Shown here one piece after another: positions 36,653 through 47,029 of a DNA stretch of 64,000 nucleotides. The first letter of the stretch is position 1. Each line of letters starts with the position of its first letter. This DNA is from Poa pratensis (taxonomy: Eukaryota; Streptophyta; Magnoliopsida; Poales; Poaceae): assembly GCA_947311845.1 (NCBI GenBank), contig CAMZMU010000048.1, forward strand, positions 25,212,824 through 25,276,823, read 5' to 3'. A program made the translations under genes and the position numbers. The notes below the pieces were generated by a model. It worked only from the letters and a program-made list of their open reading frames with translations, searched no databases and was not told the DNA's origin.

Positions 36653-38280
36653 TCCGTCGAGTATGTCGGCTGCGATGCAGAAGGACCGGAAAGGTGGAGA
36701 GACCGGAGCGCGGGAGAGGAGAGGAAGATAGAAAAATGCAATAAGAGACCGGAGCGCGAGAGAGGAGACGAGTACCTATTAACTATCCACACCATTCATT
36801 TTATCAAAATTCGTACAACAAATTTATTAACAAATCTTTAAATGTCAATGCATTATCAATAATTGATGGATTTATATAATTTAAATTTTGATTCATGTAC
36901 TAACATGAATTTTCTGTGCATGCGTTGAGAAAAAAATTAAAACCATACATTAACAAAATTTTTAGTTTTTTTAACACATAAAATAGTAGAAATAATATGA
37001 TTCGTTGGATGTAAAATTGGAAACCATCTCTTTCAGAACAAAATAAGCATAGCGCAACACAGCCCGCTCGCGTGGACGGATGTAAACAAATCGAATCAAA
37101 TTGGAATTTTACTATACCATACCCTTACTATATTTTTTCATTGGAAGTGGAACGGGTAACTACGTGTTGTGGATTTAGAGCAAGATATGTTTTGTCGTGG
37201 ATTCGAAATGGAAGCAGAGTGTACTCGGCGTGGAATTAAAATTAATCGGATCGGTACACGTATAAGTAAATTATCAAACCATACAATAGAAAATAATTGT
37301 TTTATAGGTACTCACGTAAGTTGTGGATGGCTTGAATGAATATGATATGCCATTACCGCATAATATTTCTAGAATTTTCTTGAGTGAATACATATAAGTG
37401 CCCATAATTTGGAATAACAGCTATATGATTTTCATCACTAAAATAATTTGCAAAAAGTACAGGGGAAAACTAATTCCGGTGTTCTACTTGCATGTGATTC
37501 ACGTGTGTACCTACATAGCGACATTGTGTGATCTTATCATCATAACATCAAAAAATGATTTGAACAATTTGATGGGCTAAAAAAGATGATATGGATGCTT
37601 GCATGTAGAGAAAGAAATAATTAGTTCATGTTAGTGAGATGACATGGACAATTGATTGGCTAAAAGAGCAAGTATTGTGGATAGCTTCATGTGCAGGTAA
37701 AAAAAAATTGGACTTAGTGGGCTTTTGCTTTATAAGAAGGATAGATAGATATGAAAGTGAGTTGTTATTTAACAGAGGAACTCGACAATTCACTACGACA
37801 AACTGTGCTATATTAGGTTAGACATTTCGGTAGAAACGATTATCTGGATTAAAAACCATCAGATTATCATATTTAATTTTTGAATAATTCATATTCGGAG
37901 ATATTTGACATACAATATCCTATACTGTATCCGGGTGTCATGTTCGGAATCAGATATCCTTAACTGTCGGATTCCTTCAAACCAGATATAAATTTTTAAG
38001 AATAGTTTCAGAGTCGAATACGGTGCGGAAATTATCTATCCATTTATACACGGAGGGAGAAAGGAGTCAGGGCGTGTGCTGGGGAAGTTTATGCGGAGAT
38101 ACACGGAGAAGAAGAGTTCTCTCATGACACCGGGGCTCTCATTTTCCCTTCTGCTTTCTCTCTATCGTTTCTCACACCCTAACTATAGATAGTGAGTGTG
38201 AATCGCTTACTTTTAGCTTTTTAGTTTTGAGGATTCGCCGAATATAATTTGTTATTGATCTGATAGAGCAAACCTTGCAT
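36653..38280. other. AT-rich spacer
   Basis: No gene seen. The first 150 bp are the old upstream region of the F-box gene. The rest is AT-rich DNA with many stops in all frames and no LTR or TIR boundary I could identify. Confidence 0.4.
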
Positions 38281-38990
38281 ATGGAAATAGAAAAGGAAGA
38301 ACTCAAGAAAGAACGAGATAATGCATGTTCACAACTTGAAGAAGTACCAAAGAACAAGGGTGACAAGTGACAACCAGCAAGCATTATTTGCCTTCTCGTC
38401 TAAGACATGTTCTTTTGTTGTTAACTTAATCACCTTCATCCCCGCAAAAAAAATCTTCTACATATCTGTCATTTCGTTTAAGGGTGGAATTCTTGTGACT
38501 CGCCGCAAAAGGCTCGAAATTGTCTCACATTTTCTAGGTCACTACAGCCTAGTAAAATGAGCAAGATAAGGAACTCAATTAGACAATTGTCTACTGCTCC
38601 GTTAATGCTAAAGCATGAAATTGGCAAGCTCGAGCAGCTACAACAACATCTTGAGGTTGAAGCAAGCCGAGCTATTTAAGTATTGCACACGGAGGTTGAA
38701 TCCCACAAGCATGGCAACCACGATGTAGCAGAATTGCAGAAACCATCGCTAAACTTCAGGCAGAAATAAGGGAGATGCAATCTGTTAGACCTGAGAACAG
38801 AGATGTCTCTTCCAAATGTTGGCACACAGTGTAATGAATCTTCCACAAAGTCCAATGTGTGAAAAAAGAAGAGGAGGATGTTCCTTCCGCTGGGCGTGAG
38901 CAACAAAAACAGATCAAAAAGAGCACCTTGATCTCCACACTCTTCTAGTAGACCTTAGGAGTCAGAAGCTGAGAACAGAGCTCACGGTGT
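38281..38990 (+). pseudogene. KIN-7 (NACK1-type) kinesin, central coiled-coil part, degraded
   Basis: The first piece (38281-38360) reads MEIEKEELKKERDNACSQLE, a coiled-coil segment. After an intron-like gap, 38568-38700 reads KIRNSIRQLSTAPLMLKHEI and EQLQQHLEVEASRAI. Later frames give IAKLQAEIREMQSVR, MSLPNVGTQCNES and KRRMFLPLGVSN. These belong to the region N-terminal to the DUF3490 tail of NACK-type kinesins. Lesions are a TAA near 38679, a small insertion near 38735 and further stops near 38860 and 38930. In an intact gene this part would precede the tail exons, but here it lies 7 kb downstream of them on the same strand. Confidence 0.75.
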
Positions 38991-39022
38991 CTCATGACAT
39001 TTATTTTTTCGACTATATTATA

Positions 39023-39145
39023 CTCCCTCCGTTTCAAAAAAGATGACTTCTATTTGTCTACATGCAGATGTATCTAGACATGTTACATGTATAGATACAT
39101 TCACATGTACACAAATAGAAGTCATCCTTTTTAGAACGAAGAGAG
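39023..39145. mobile_element. Stowaway MITE
   Basis: A 123-bp inverted-repeat element. The left end is CTCCCTCCGTTTCAAAAAAG and the right end the inverted CTCTCTTCGTTCTAAAAAGG, with TA on both sides (39021-39022 and 39146-39147). Confidence 0.92.
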
Positions 39146-39419
39146 TAATTCTTACATATGGATATGTTATGTAGATCTCATTTTTAGATGTGTACAGCAA
39201 AGTAATGATTTGGTAGTCTAGCTCGTTTCAATTCGAGGTCTCACGGGTTGGCGGCACGGTGGCGGAAGAGACAGGCCCGGCCTACAAAGTACATCACACC
39301 AACGGTCAAGACGCTGCCTGGGGCCACGCCGACAGACCACCAAGTGGTGGTCAGCGCAAAGTCGAATGCGTGCGGCCTTTGGCGTTGCTGCCATGGAAGT
39401 CTTCGCCGACGAGGCCGTT
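39146..39419. other. Short unassigned GC-rich spacer
   Basis: No reliable coding signal. Frames open here continue into the minisatellite block and depend on it. Confidence 0.3.
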
Positions 39420-39573
39420 GCTGTTGCCGGGGAATGAGAGGGGGGCGCCACATGGCCCGGGAGGAAGATGTGGGCATCGCTTCCAAAGCCTTCACCGTGA
39501 GTCGCCGTTCCCGTGGAGGGAGAGGGAGCGATCGCCGTCGCCATGAAGACATAGCGGGTGGTCGCGGTCGCCG

Positions 39574-39610
<37 letters not shown>

Positions 39611-40812
39611 GTCGCAGTCGCCGTGGAGAGGGTGGTCGAAGTTGACTTGCGCGTCTCTGTGGAGAGGGTGGTCCCGGTCGCCTTGCTTGTAGCCGTGGAG
39701 AGAAAGCGGGTGGTCGTTGTCACGGTGCTTGTCGCCGTGGAGAAAGAGCGGGTGGTCGCGGTCGGCGTTCTTGTCGTCGTGGAGAGAGAGTGGGTGGTCG
39801 CGGTTGCCATTCTCGTTGCCGTAAAGAGAGAGGGAGCGGTCGCAGTCGCCGTCCATAGGCCGGTCACAATCGCCATGGGCGTCCCGTGGAGAGAGAGTGG
39901 GCAGTCGAAGTTGCCATGCCGAGGAGGGAGAGGTACGACGGCGAGGGCTAGCAGTAGCAGTGGGGGAGCTTGGGCCGAACTTATGGGGTCAAATGGGCAT
40001 CAGAGCCATACTGGGCAGAATTGGGGGGGGGGAGGGGGGAGAGAAATGCATCAAATATGACTTTTTTTTTTGACAAAAAGGGCTAAATTGCACTGATTTT
40101 TTCAAAACTTTTCGTGGGCTGCTATTGCCGGGGAATGAGAGGGGGGCGCCACATGGCCCGGGAGGAAGATGTGGGCGTTGCTTCCAAAGCCGTCGCCGTG
40201 AGTCGCCGTTCCCGTGGAGAGAGAGGGAGCGATCGCCATCGCCATGAAGACATAGCGGGTGGTCACGGTTGTCGTGGAGAGAGAGAGAGAGAGAGAGCGC
40301 GGTCGCAGTCGCCGTGGAGAGGGTGGTCGAAGTCGACTTGCGCGTCTCTGTGGAGAGGGTGGTCCCGGTCGCCTTGCTTGTAGCCGTGGAGAGAGAGCGG
40401 GTGGTCGCTGTCGCGGTGCTTGTCGCCGTGGAAAAAGAGCTGGTGGTCGCGGTCGGTGTGCTTGTCGTCGTGGAGAGAGAGTGGGTGGTCGCGGTCGTCG
40501 TTCTCGTCGCCGTAAAGGGAGAGGGAGCGGTTGCAGTCGCCGTGCATAGGCCGGTCACAATCTCCATGGGCGTCCCGTGGAGAGAGAGTGGGCAGTCGAA
40601 GTTGCCATGCCGAGGAGGGAGAGGTACGACGGCGAGGGCTAGCAGTAGCAGTGGGGAAGCTTGGGCCGAACTTATGGGGTCAAATGGGCTTCAGAGCCAT
40701 ACTAGGCAGAATTGGGTGGGGGGGGAGACAAATGCATCAAATATGACTCTTTTTTTTGACAAAAAGGGCCAAATTGCACTGATTTTTTCAAACTTTTCGT
40801 GGGCTGGGGGCG
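39420..40812. repeat. Tandem duplication of a ~711-bp unit
   Basis: Unit 1 (39420-40130) and unit 2 (40131-40812) share order and sequence, from TTGCCGGGGAATGAGAGG through the minisatellite to CAAATGGGC, a G-rich run, a T-run and TTTTCGTGGGCT. The copies differ by scattered substitutions, by the length of a GA run (about 39579-39606 against 40278-40297) and by G-run length. The unit is probably an unclassified transposable element. Confidence 0.85.
39500..39900. repeat. 42-bp degenerate minisatellite (second copy at about 40205-40600)
   Basis: Repeats of GGGTGGTCGCGGTCGGCGTT plus CTTGTCGTCGTGGAGAGAGAGT recur with a 42-bp period, about eight imperfect units per large repeat. Since 42 is a multiple of three, frames on both strands stay open and give 14-residue repeat peptides; these are not genes. 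Confidence 0.85.
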
Positions 40813-41112
40813 CCACCCCCCCCCCCCCCCCCCCCGACTTGGGCATTGCTCCGCCTCTGGCCAGGAGCACGGACCTCACGGTGGTCGCCATGGCTTGCCT
40901 GGTGGAGTGGGGCTGTCAGCTGTGGGAGTGTGACTGAGTAGGACAGGTCCGTGCTTTTAAAGAGGGGGAGAGGAAGGTGGAATGGTGGATGCGAGTTGAC
41001 GAAGCGCCCGCTCTGTCTCCACATCACATTTGCGGGAACCCTGCATCCACGATTAGCTAACGAATCGCCCACTCTCTCTCTGGTTTCCCAGTTTGGAACA
41101 CAAATTTTAGTA
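40813..41112. other. Spacer with poly(C) tract
   Basis: A run of 20 C lies at 40816-40835. The rest is moderately GC-rich with no gene I can support. Confidence 0.6.
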
Positions 41113-41193
41113 CTACCTCTGTTGCATAATGTAAGCCGTTTTAGCTAGTTAGTTTAGCAAGCTAAAACGGTTTATAATGTGGAACGGAGGAAG
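41113..41193. mobile_element. Short Stowaway MITE
   Basis: An 81-bp element. Inverted ends are CTACCTCTGTTGCATAATGT and CTTCCTCCGTTCCACATTAT, with TA on both sides (41111-41112 and 41194-41195). The inner arms TAAGCCGTTTTAGC and GCTAAAACGGTTTA also pair. Confidence 0.88.
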
Positions 41194-41536
41194 TATGTCC
41201 TTTGCTTGGACCCAAGATTGTCCCGTGTGGCCTTAGCTAGCTGATTGTTGCACCAGAATTTGGTGTTGAATTAATCATAGTCCTTACAGTAAGCAAATTT
41301 TAACTTCAGTGTCAACAGTAAACAAAAGGTTATTGCAGCATGCACATGCTCTGAGATCTAACAAATGTGCATGTCTGTTGTCCATTTGCAAGGGGATTAG
41401 CTAGGCTTAACTCAAAAGATGCAAATACGAATAAACGAAACGGTAGACCAGTCGCAAGATTTCTATGGAGGGTACAGGCACATGGTTAAGCCATTGTTAC
41501 TGAAAATCGGAAGGATAATAAGCAACATGACAGAAC
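41194..41536. other. Unassigned spacer
   Basis: No coding pattern or repeat boundary seen. Confidence 0.4.
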
Positions 41537-41697
41537 ACATTAACTCTACGGATGGTTAGTAGGCATCACGTAACAATACACGAACGTAATACTCCCTCCA
41601 TATCAAAATATAAGACTTTGTACCTATTTATTATAATACATTAACTCTACGGATGGTTAGTAGGCATCACGTAACAATACACGAACGTAATACTCCC
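41537..41697. repeat. 60-bp direct repeat enclosing half a Stowaway MITE
   Basis: The copies at 41537-41596 and 41638-41697 are identical by eye (ACATTAACTCTACGG...TACTCCC). Between and overlapping them is CTCCCTCCATATCAAAATAT, the left end of a Stowaway MITE whose right end is absent. The second copy ends at the same ACTCCC where the MITE would begin. Confidence 0.85.
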
Positions 41698-42464
41698 GGA
41701 GGCGTCGTCGTCGTCGGCACCTAGCGAAGTCCGTGCAAGGCTTTTGCCCGGAGTTCAACACGTCCGCAAAGCTCGGGGAGCAGCGAGATGGAAGAACGCC
41801 CCCTCGTTGACCACCGAGCCCAATCGCATACCGTAGTCGCCGCAACACCTCCTGCCCCGGCCAGCTGACATGCCCGCATCACCTCTAGTCGCAGTTGCAT
41901 ATCCGGACCGCCGCGTCGGCTTCCTCCTCCCGGGAGCGCCCCACTGGTCGGCTAGCACTCACGGCGCCGCGCCCATCATCCTCAGCTCCCCGCAGCCCGC
42001 GGGCACCACATCCTTGCCTCAGCCCGCCCGACCCACCAGCGGCCAGATCGAGCCCTACCGAAAACCGTGGCGCAGGCCCTAGCCCTGCCGCCTCGCATCC
42101 CCGACGCGCCCGTCCATGCCTCCGTCGTCGAGAGTTGTTTCCATAGTAAATCGATTTTGAAAGAGAACTAGTAATCCTTAACTTTTCGAGGAATCCTTCA
42201 TCAATGGTTGTGAATGACTTACTTTTTCAATCTTTTCGACCTTGGTTCCGGAGGAGCAAGTCAGAAAGGTTAACTGGATATAGCAATAAATAAATCAGCA
42301 AAATTCTTTCTAAATGTTTGGTGAAGGGAATGAGCCTAGAAACTTAGTGGCTAGAAAAACACATCCATTTGCTCGATTTAACGAAAAAGCGCACAAGTCA
42401 CGCCGGTACAGGAATGCTTTCTATTTGGGTAATGAAGACAATGCACGCATGGATCTTTTTAGCC
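41698..42464. other. GC-rich block and unassigned DNA
   Basis: 41700-42150 is GC-rich with overlapping frames on both strands and no recognisable domain. It may be a gene or retroposon relic. 42150-42464 shows no feature. Confidence 0.3.
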
Positions 42465-42610
42465 AAAACACCCAAGTTATTTGTTGTAGGGTTTATCTTT
42501 TTGTTCCCTGTAGGAGGGCTCACTGGAATAGTTCTCGCAAACTCTGGGCTAGACATTGCTCTACATGACTACATGATACTTATTATGTGGTTGCACATTT
42601 CCATTATGTG
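42465..42610 (+). pseudogene. cox1: Mitochondrial cox1 fragment (NUMT)
   Basis: The frame reads [20 protein letters not shown] then [12 protein letters not shown], the highly conserved core of cytochrome c oxidase subunit 1 around helix VIII. After an 8-bp tandem duplication (CTACATGA at 42561-42568 and 42569-42576) another frame continues with [10 protein letters not shown]. The nucleotide sequence resembles plant mitochondrial cox1, so this is mitochondrial DNA moved to the nucleus. Both ends stop abruptly; only about 146 bp are recognisable. Confidence 0.85.
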
Positions 42611-42784
42611 TGCCCAACAAGCGATATCAGGAGTCTTTGGCCGAAGAACTAGCGGGTAAGAAGGCCCTCGAGAACAAGTGAGTGCATCGCGCTTGTCTTG
42701 ACTTTCTAAAGGCCCGGGGGAAACTGAAAAATGAGTCTTGACATGGATTTCATATAAGTTAAATATCAAACCAAATATCAACAA

Positions 42785-42789
<5 letters not shown>

Positions 42790-42826
<37 letters not shown>
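42790..42826. repeat. 37-bp poly(G) run
   Basis: Thirty-seven consecutive G, followed by CACGCTCCCCCCCACCC. Such a run could form quadruplex structures and is also error-prone in sequencing and assembly. Confidence 0.9.
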
Positions 42827-42829
<3 letters not shown>

Positions 42830-43411
42830 GCTCCCCCCCACCCTAAGATTTTTGTAGCTAAAACCACTATGTGTTTACAAAGTGGCACTCCAGAGTCAAG
42901 ACATTGTCAAATACACATACCACGGCTGCTATCAATATAACTCATAGGTGGCGACTCCAGAATCTGCCACATAGTAATCATCCAACATCCATCGTACAAA
43001 TAAGCAGGGAATAACAGTGCATGTTGCTATCGCTCGACGGCGAGCTCACGCGAGTTGTGCTGCCATGCACACCCGGAGGAAAAGTAGGATTGCATTGGCA
43101 ACGGCGGCGCCGTCTATCCACCAGTCGACCGTGGGGAAGACCTTATCGTCGGGCACCGGGACGTCGAAGATGGTGCCTGAGGGAGTCGGTGCACCGGAGG
43201 GAGTCTCGCCGGTTATTCCTTCACCGATCTGGACGTCGTCGCTGGAAGCTCGTGGCCGCCGTCTATGAGCATATCCAACTGGGGTGGGCAAATCCGTAGA
43301 AACATCTGGGCGAACAGTGCAGACAGTGACTAGACAGAACATGAGCCAAAATATATACCCAATTGATCCCCATTTCGCTCCTATGTGTCCGGGCGGTCTG
43401 GCACTCTCCAA
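42827..43411 (-). other. Possible gene fragment, unidentified
   Basis: On the minus strand 43411-43046 gives a 121-codon frame. The part 43190-43046 (GTIFDVPVPDDKVFPTVDWW and then DGAAVANAILLFLRVCMAAQ) reads like a natural protein with a hydrophobic helix. I do not recognise the family. It may be an exon relic. Confidence 0.25.
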
Positions 43412-44413
43412 ACTTAACCCATGAGTTTGAACGTATCTGGGCGTGTCCGGGCTCAGGGCCGTCTATAGAAATTGGGGCCTTGTGCGAAACTTAAATGGCC
43501 CGCCATATTTAAGAAAAAAATAAGCACTGTTACGTAGTACGGATTAATAGATATCTTTTAACACCTTCTTGCACCAAAATGTCACTCATTTTTAGATCAA
43601 GCTCATCGCCCAAGTTATTGGTATCATGAACGTAGGGTTATCAAGGTAGCTAAATAATATAAAAGCGCAAATATAAAAACTAAGTGACCATACCTTAATC
43701 AGCCTCCAGATCACGTCGGGAGAAACTTCAATAAGCAGTCGAATTTTCAACGGAAGAAGGCAACCCTACAAGGAGCAAGGCGACAGCGAACGACTGAGAG
43801 AGCTGGCGGAGTGGCGACATGGCGTCGATCGGCGTTCTGCCATTCCGGGCGACATGGCAAACGAATTAGATCGATAATAATGGATCAGTTCGATGGGGAC
43901 TAGTTAGGTTGTTAACTTTTTTTTTTTAGCGAATTGATCGGGGCTGCTGGACCATCGTTAGATCGGGATTTGGGGAGACGTAGGCACTTTCCTAACTGAG
44001 TTGATCTGGGCTAATTATTGGGCCACGGGAGTTGGAGATTCAGGTCAAAAGCTAGCTGAAATACACAGAAAAATTGGGAAATCACTAATTAAAGGGTTTC
44101 CTTCAAGAAGGTAAACATGCGCGCGTTGTGATCGTGACAAGTGTCAGCTTCTCTTTTTACGCGGTCCCCGTGGGTGTTTGCATGTGTGACAAGTGGCAGC
44201 ATGGGAGAATTTTGGTGGGTTTTCTTCCCTTCTCCCCGTGGTTCTCTTCTCCCCGTGGGTTTGTACCGCATTTATTTCATGATTCGTTTTTTAGAAACGA
44301 AATATCTTGAAAACCGTTTATCCGAATTATGAACCGTTTTCACTTTTGAGCTCCTCGCGTCGAGATCTTCAAAACTAGATCCCATGTTGATAGGTTTCGA
44401 CAAACTTTTTTTT
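43412..44413. other. Unassigned, with a possible hAT end at 43454
   Basis: CAGGGCCGTCTATAGAAATT at 43454, followed by GGGGCCTTGTGCGAAAC, resembles one end of grass hAT elements. No matching opposite end or 8-bp duplication was found. No gene seen in the rest. Confidence 0.35.
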
Positions 44414-44905
44414 TGTACAACCTGTTATGTATAGTTGTACAACATGTTCTGTGTAGTTGTACAACCTGTGTTTTGTACAAACTGTGTTTGCGTAGTTGTA
44501 CAACATATGACTATATAGCTGTACAACATGTGTCTGTACAACTTGTGTCTGTCTAGTTGTACAACCTGTGTCTGTACAACATGTGTCTGTCTAGTTGTAC
44601 AACATGTGTCTATATAGTTGTACAACCTGTTTCTGTCTAGTTGTACAACATGTATTATGTAGTTGTACAACCTGTGTACGTGTAGTTGTACAACCTGTTA
44701 GTTGTACAATCTGTGTTTTTTTAGTTGTACAACTTGATTTGTGTAGTTGTACAACCTGTTAGTTGTACAATCTGTGTCTTTTTAGTTGTACAGCTTGTAT
44801 CTTTGTACACCATCCTCCGTGTGATCTGTACTTCCAGTTTTGTTTACTTTGTACAACTTCTGTTAGGTTGTACAACATCATCTGTAGAATCTGTACTCCT
44901 AATTC
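44414..44905. repeat. Minisatellite of about 21-22 bp, TAGTTGTACAACCTGTGTCT type
   Basis: About twenty imperfect units built on TTGTACAACCTGT or TTGTACAACATGT, separated by variable TCTGTCTAG, TATATAG or TGTGTAG linkers. Each unit contains the palindrome TTGTACAA. The array decays to the right into TTGTACACC and TGTACTTCC words. Confidence 0.88.
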
Positions 44906-45211
44906 TATATATTTTGTACATCGTTTTGTGTGTCCTTCGTACATTGTGCTCTATTTTTTGTTTCATTCCTATCTGTCGTGTGTTGCTAATATATGATGCT
45001 GGCATGCTGCTCCTTGTACAGCAGCCAGCCCGAGCCATCGTACGCGCGTGCGTGATGTATACCACCGGCCAGGAGAGATGTACGCGCTGGCCGCTGGGGA
45101 TTCGGTGCACGGCCGTACGGGCCACGACGCGAGGCGCCATGCACGCACGGGGGATTTGTACCTGAGCGTTCGCCGCGGAGACGTATCGCGCGGGACCACA
45201 GCTTCGCCGCG
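44906..45211. other. Unassigned spacer
   Basis: No gene or repeat boundary recognised; it becomes GC-rich towards the right. Confidence 0.35.
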
Positions 45212-45220
45212 CGGATAGGA

Positions 45221-45560
45221 GCTATTTTTTTTTTAATAATACGTTTTTTTAATTAAATTCAAAAAATATTACGCAAAATCACAAAATTTCAGAAATAATA
45301 CGGCCTCGGCCCAGGCTAAGCCGACAGGCACTAATCGGCCCAGGCCTGGCCGATAAGGTACTAATCGGCCCAGGCCTGGCCGATAAGGTACTAATCAGGG
45401 CACGGCTGGACTAGCCCAGTGGGCACTTATCGGCCAGGCCTGGGCCGATTAGTGCCTGTCGGCTTAGCCAGGGCCGAGGCCGTATTATTTGTGTAATTTA
45501 TGCAAAATACGTAATATTTATCAAATTTCTGTAAAAAAATGTATTATTAAAAAAATTAGC
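45221..45560. mobile_element. Mutator-like fold-back MITE
   Basis: A 340-bp element with ends GCTATTTTTTTTTAATAATAC and, inverted, GCTAATTTTTTTAATAATAC. It is flanked by an exact 9-bp duplication CGGATAGGA (45212-45220 and 45561-45569), and 9-bp TSDs are the mark of the Mutator superfamily. Both arms carry a GC-rich palindrome (CGGCCTCGGCCCAGGCTAAG with its near complement), so nearly the whole element folds into one hairpin. The left arm has a further tandem copy of AATCGGCCCAGGCCTGGCCG. No coding capacity. Confidence 0.9.
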
Positions 45561-45569
45561 CGGATAGGA

Positions 45570-46907
45570 AGCCAAAATCGATTTCGATTTCGCTTTTTAC
45601 AGAGAATCACCACGTGGCGTGCTCGCGAGCTGGAGTTCCCTTTAGAAAGGGAAACTTTTTTTTAGATGTACCCGAAAAATTGATAGATATACTTGATTAG
45701 GCCTGGGCTAGCGCACTGGGCCTTGGACGGGCCTGTCCCAGCTATCGGCCTGACCCAGTCTGGACCACTAATTTATCTACTTTTTTTTTGTCCTTCTTTT
45801 ACTCTTCTCTTTTTTTCAACCAATCACATGCAACTGACCGGACAATTTAGGGTGACATTTGGCCAATTTTAATGATTGTTCGTGGACAATTAGAGGCCAA
45901 TTTTCCCCATTTTTTGCTGGAGATGCTCTAACAAACTGTCTGGCGCTCTCCAGACTTCCACGAACAGACGCAACTCTCCAGTGCGTCGGTTCCCCTTTAT
46001 ATATAATGTAAGTGTCTTCATGAATGCAATGGATGGAATAGACACGTTCGATTAGTTCTCAAGTTTTCTCGCAACAAAATGAAAGCCCACTCCTGCACTG
46101 CTACACGGTTACACTACCCCAAACTAATAACCACATGTTGGAATGTGCATAATCGAACCGAAAGCGAAACCAAACCAGAAAAACCTAACCACAACCGAAT
46201 GTCTGGTTTCCAGTTAGGATTCAGTTAGTAAATCACCAAACCAAACAACCCTCGATTAATTCGGGTTAAAACCCGAAAGAAACTGAACATCCCCATCCAC
46301 ACAAAATCATGTATTTAAGGCGTGGCATGCATAATGTACATACAATTTAGTCTAGCACACTGGTGCGAGCGCTGAGTGACATGTTTTCTCTCCACATCCC
46401 ACAGGTTGCGAGTTCACTTGCTCCATTAGTTACTTTGACCGAAATTTATTTTTATATTTGTTTCTCACGTGTACAACACATCTAATCTTGCATATAAATA
46501 ATATAATAGATAAAACGAAAATATATGACCATAAAATTTATGTGTTATTCGAAAATCGACGTTTAATTTTTTTAGTTTGGGTATTATCAAACCGAAATTA
46601 AATGGTTACCGAAACCGTATCTTCATACAAAACTGTTTTTACCGAAGTATCAAAAACGTATTTACCATATATATATATAACAGTATAAATCGAACCAAAT
46701 TAACTATATTAACCGCACACGCACTAACAGATACCTGAAAACGGTTAAACCCAAATATTTATAGTCTGAGTTGACAAAATAATACACACAGAATAGATAC
46801 GGTCATACGGATAAGGATCCCGGATATCGTGGCATGTGCTCGCCATGCCATGAAAGCACCGTCATGGTCACGACCTCGTTCCTGGAATTGGTGAGCTAGC
46901 TAGCTTA
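45570..46907. other. Unassigned, AT-rich
   Basis: No gene. 46150-46750 contains many AACCGAA/TTCGGTT words that look like an old degraded element, but no ends were found. Confidence 0.35.
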
Positions 46908-47029
46908 CTCCCTCCGTTCCAATTTAATTAACTTACTATGCACCAAATGTGGACGTATCTAAACATGTTACATGTATAGATACATCCACACGTGGTGCAT
47001 AGCAAGTCAATTAAATTGGAACGGAGGAG
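46908..47029. mobile_element. Stowaway MITE upstream of the phytocyanin gene
   Basis: A 122-bp element. Inverted ends are CTCCCTCCGTTCCAATTTAA and CTCCTCCGTTCCAATTTAAT, with TA on both sides (46906-46907 and 47030-47031). Confidence 0.92.

Noticed and set aside
39218..40937. ORFs of 190-270 codons on both strands with repeat peptides
   Set aside because: Products of a 42-bp minisatellite, a period divisible by three; no domain and no consistent start.
43046..43190. Considered as an exon of a membrane protein
   Set aside because: It looks protein-like, but I could not name a family or find splice partners, so it is listed only as an unidentified fragment.
44414..44905. Considered as a CRISPR-like array because of regular repeats
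   Set aside because: The host is a plant. Units are directly adjoining and variable without unique spacers of constant length, so it is a minisatellite.
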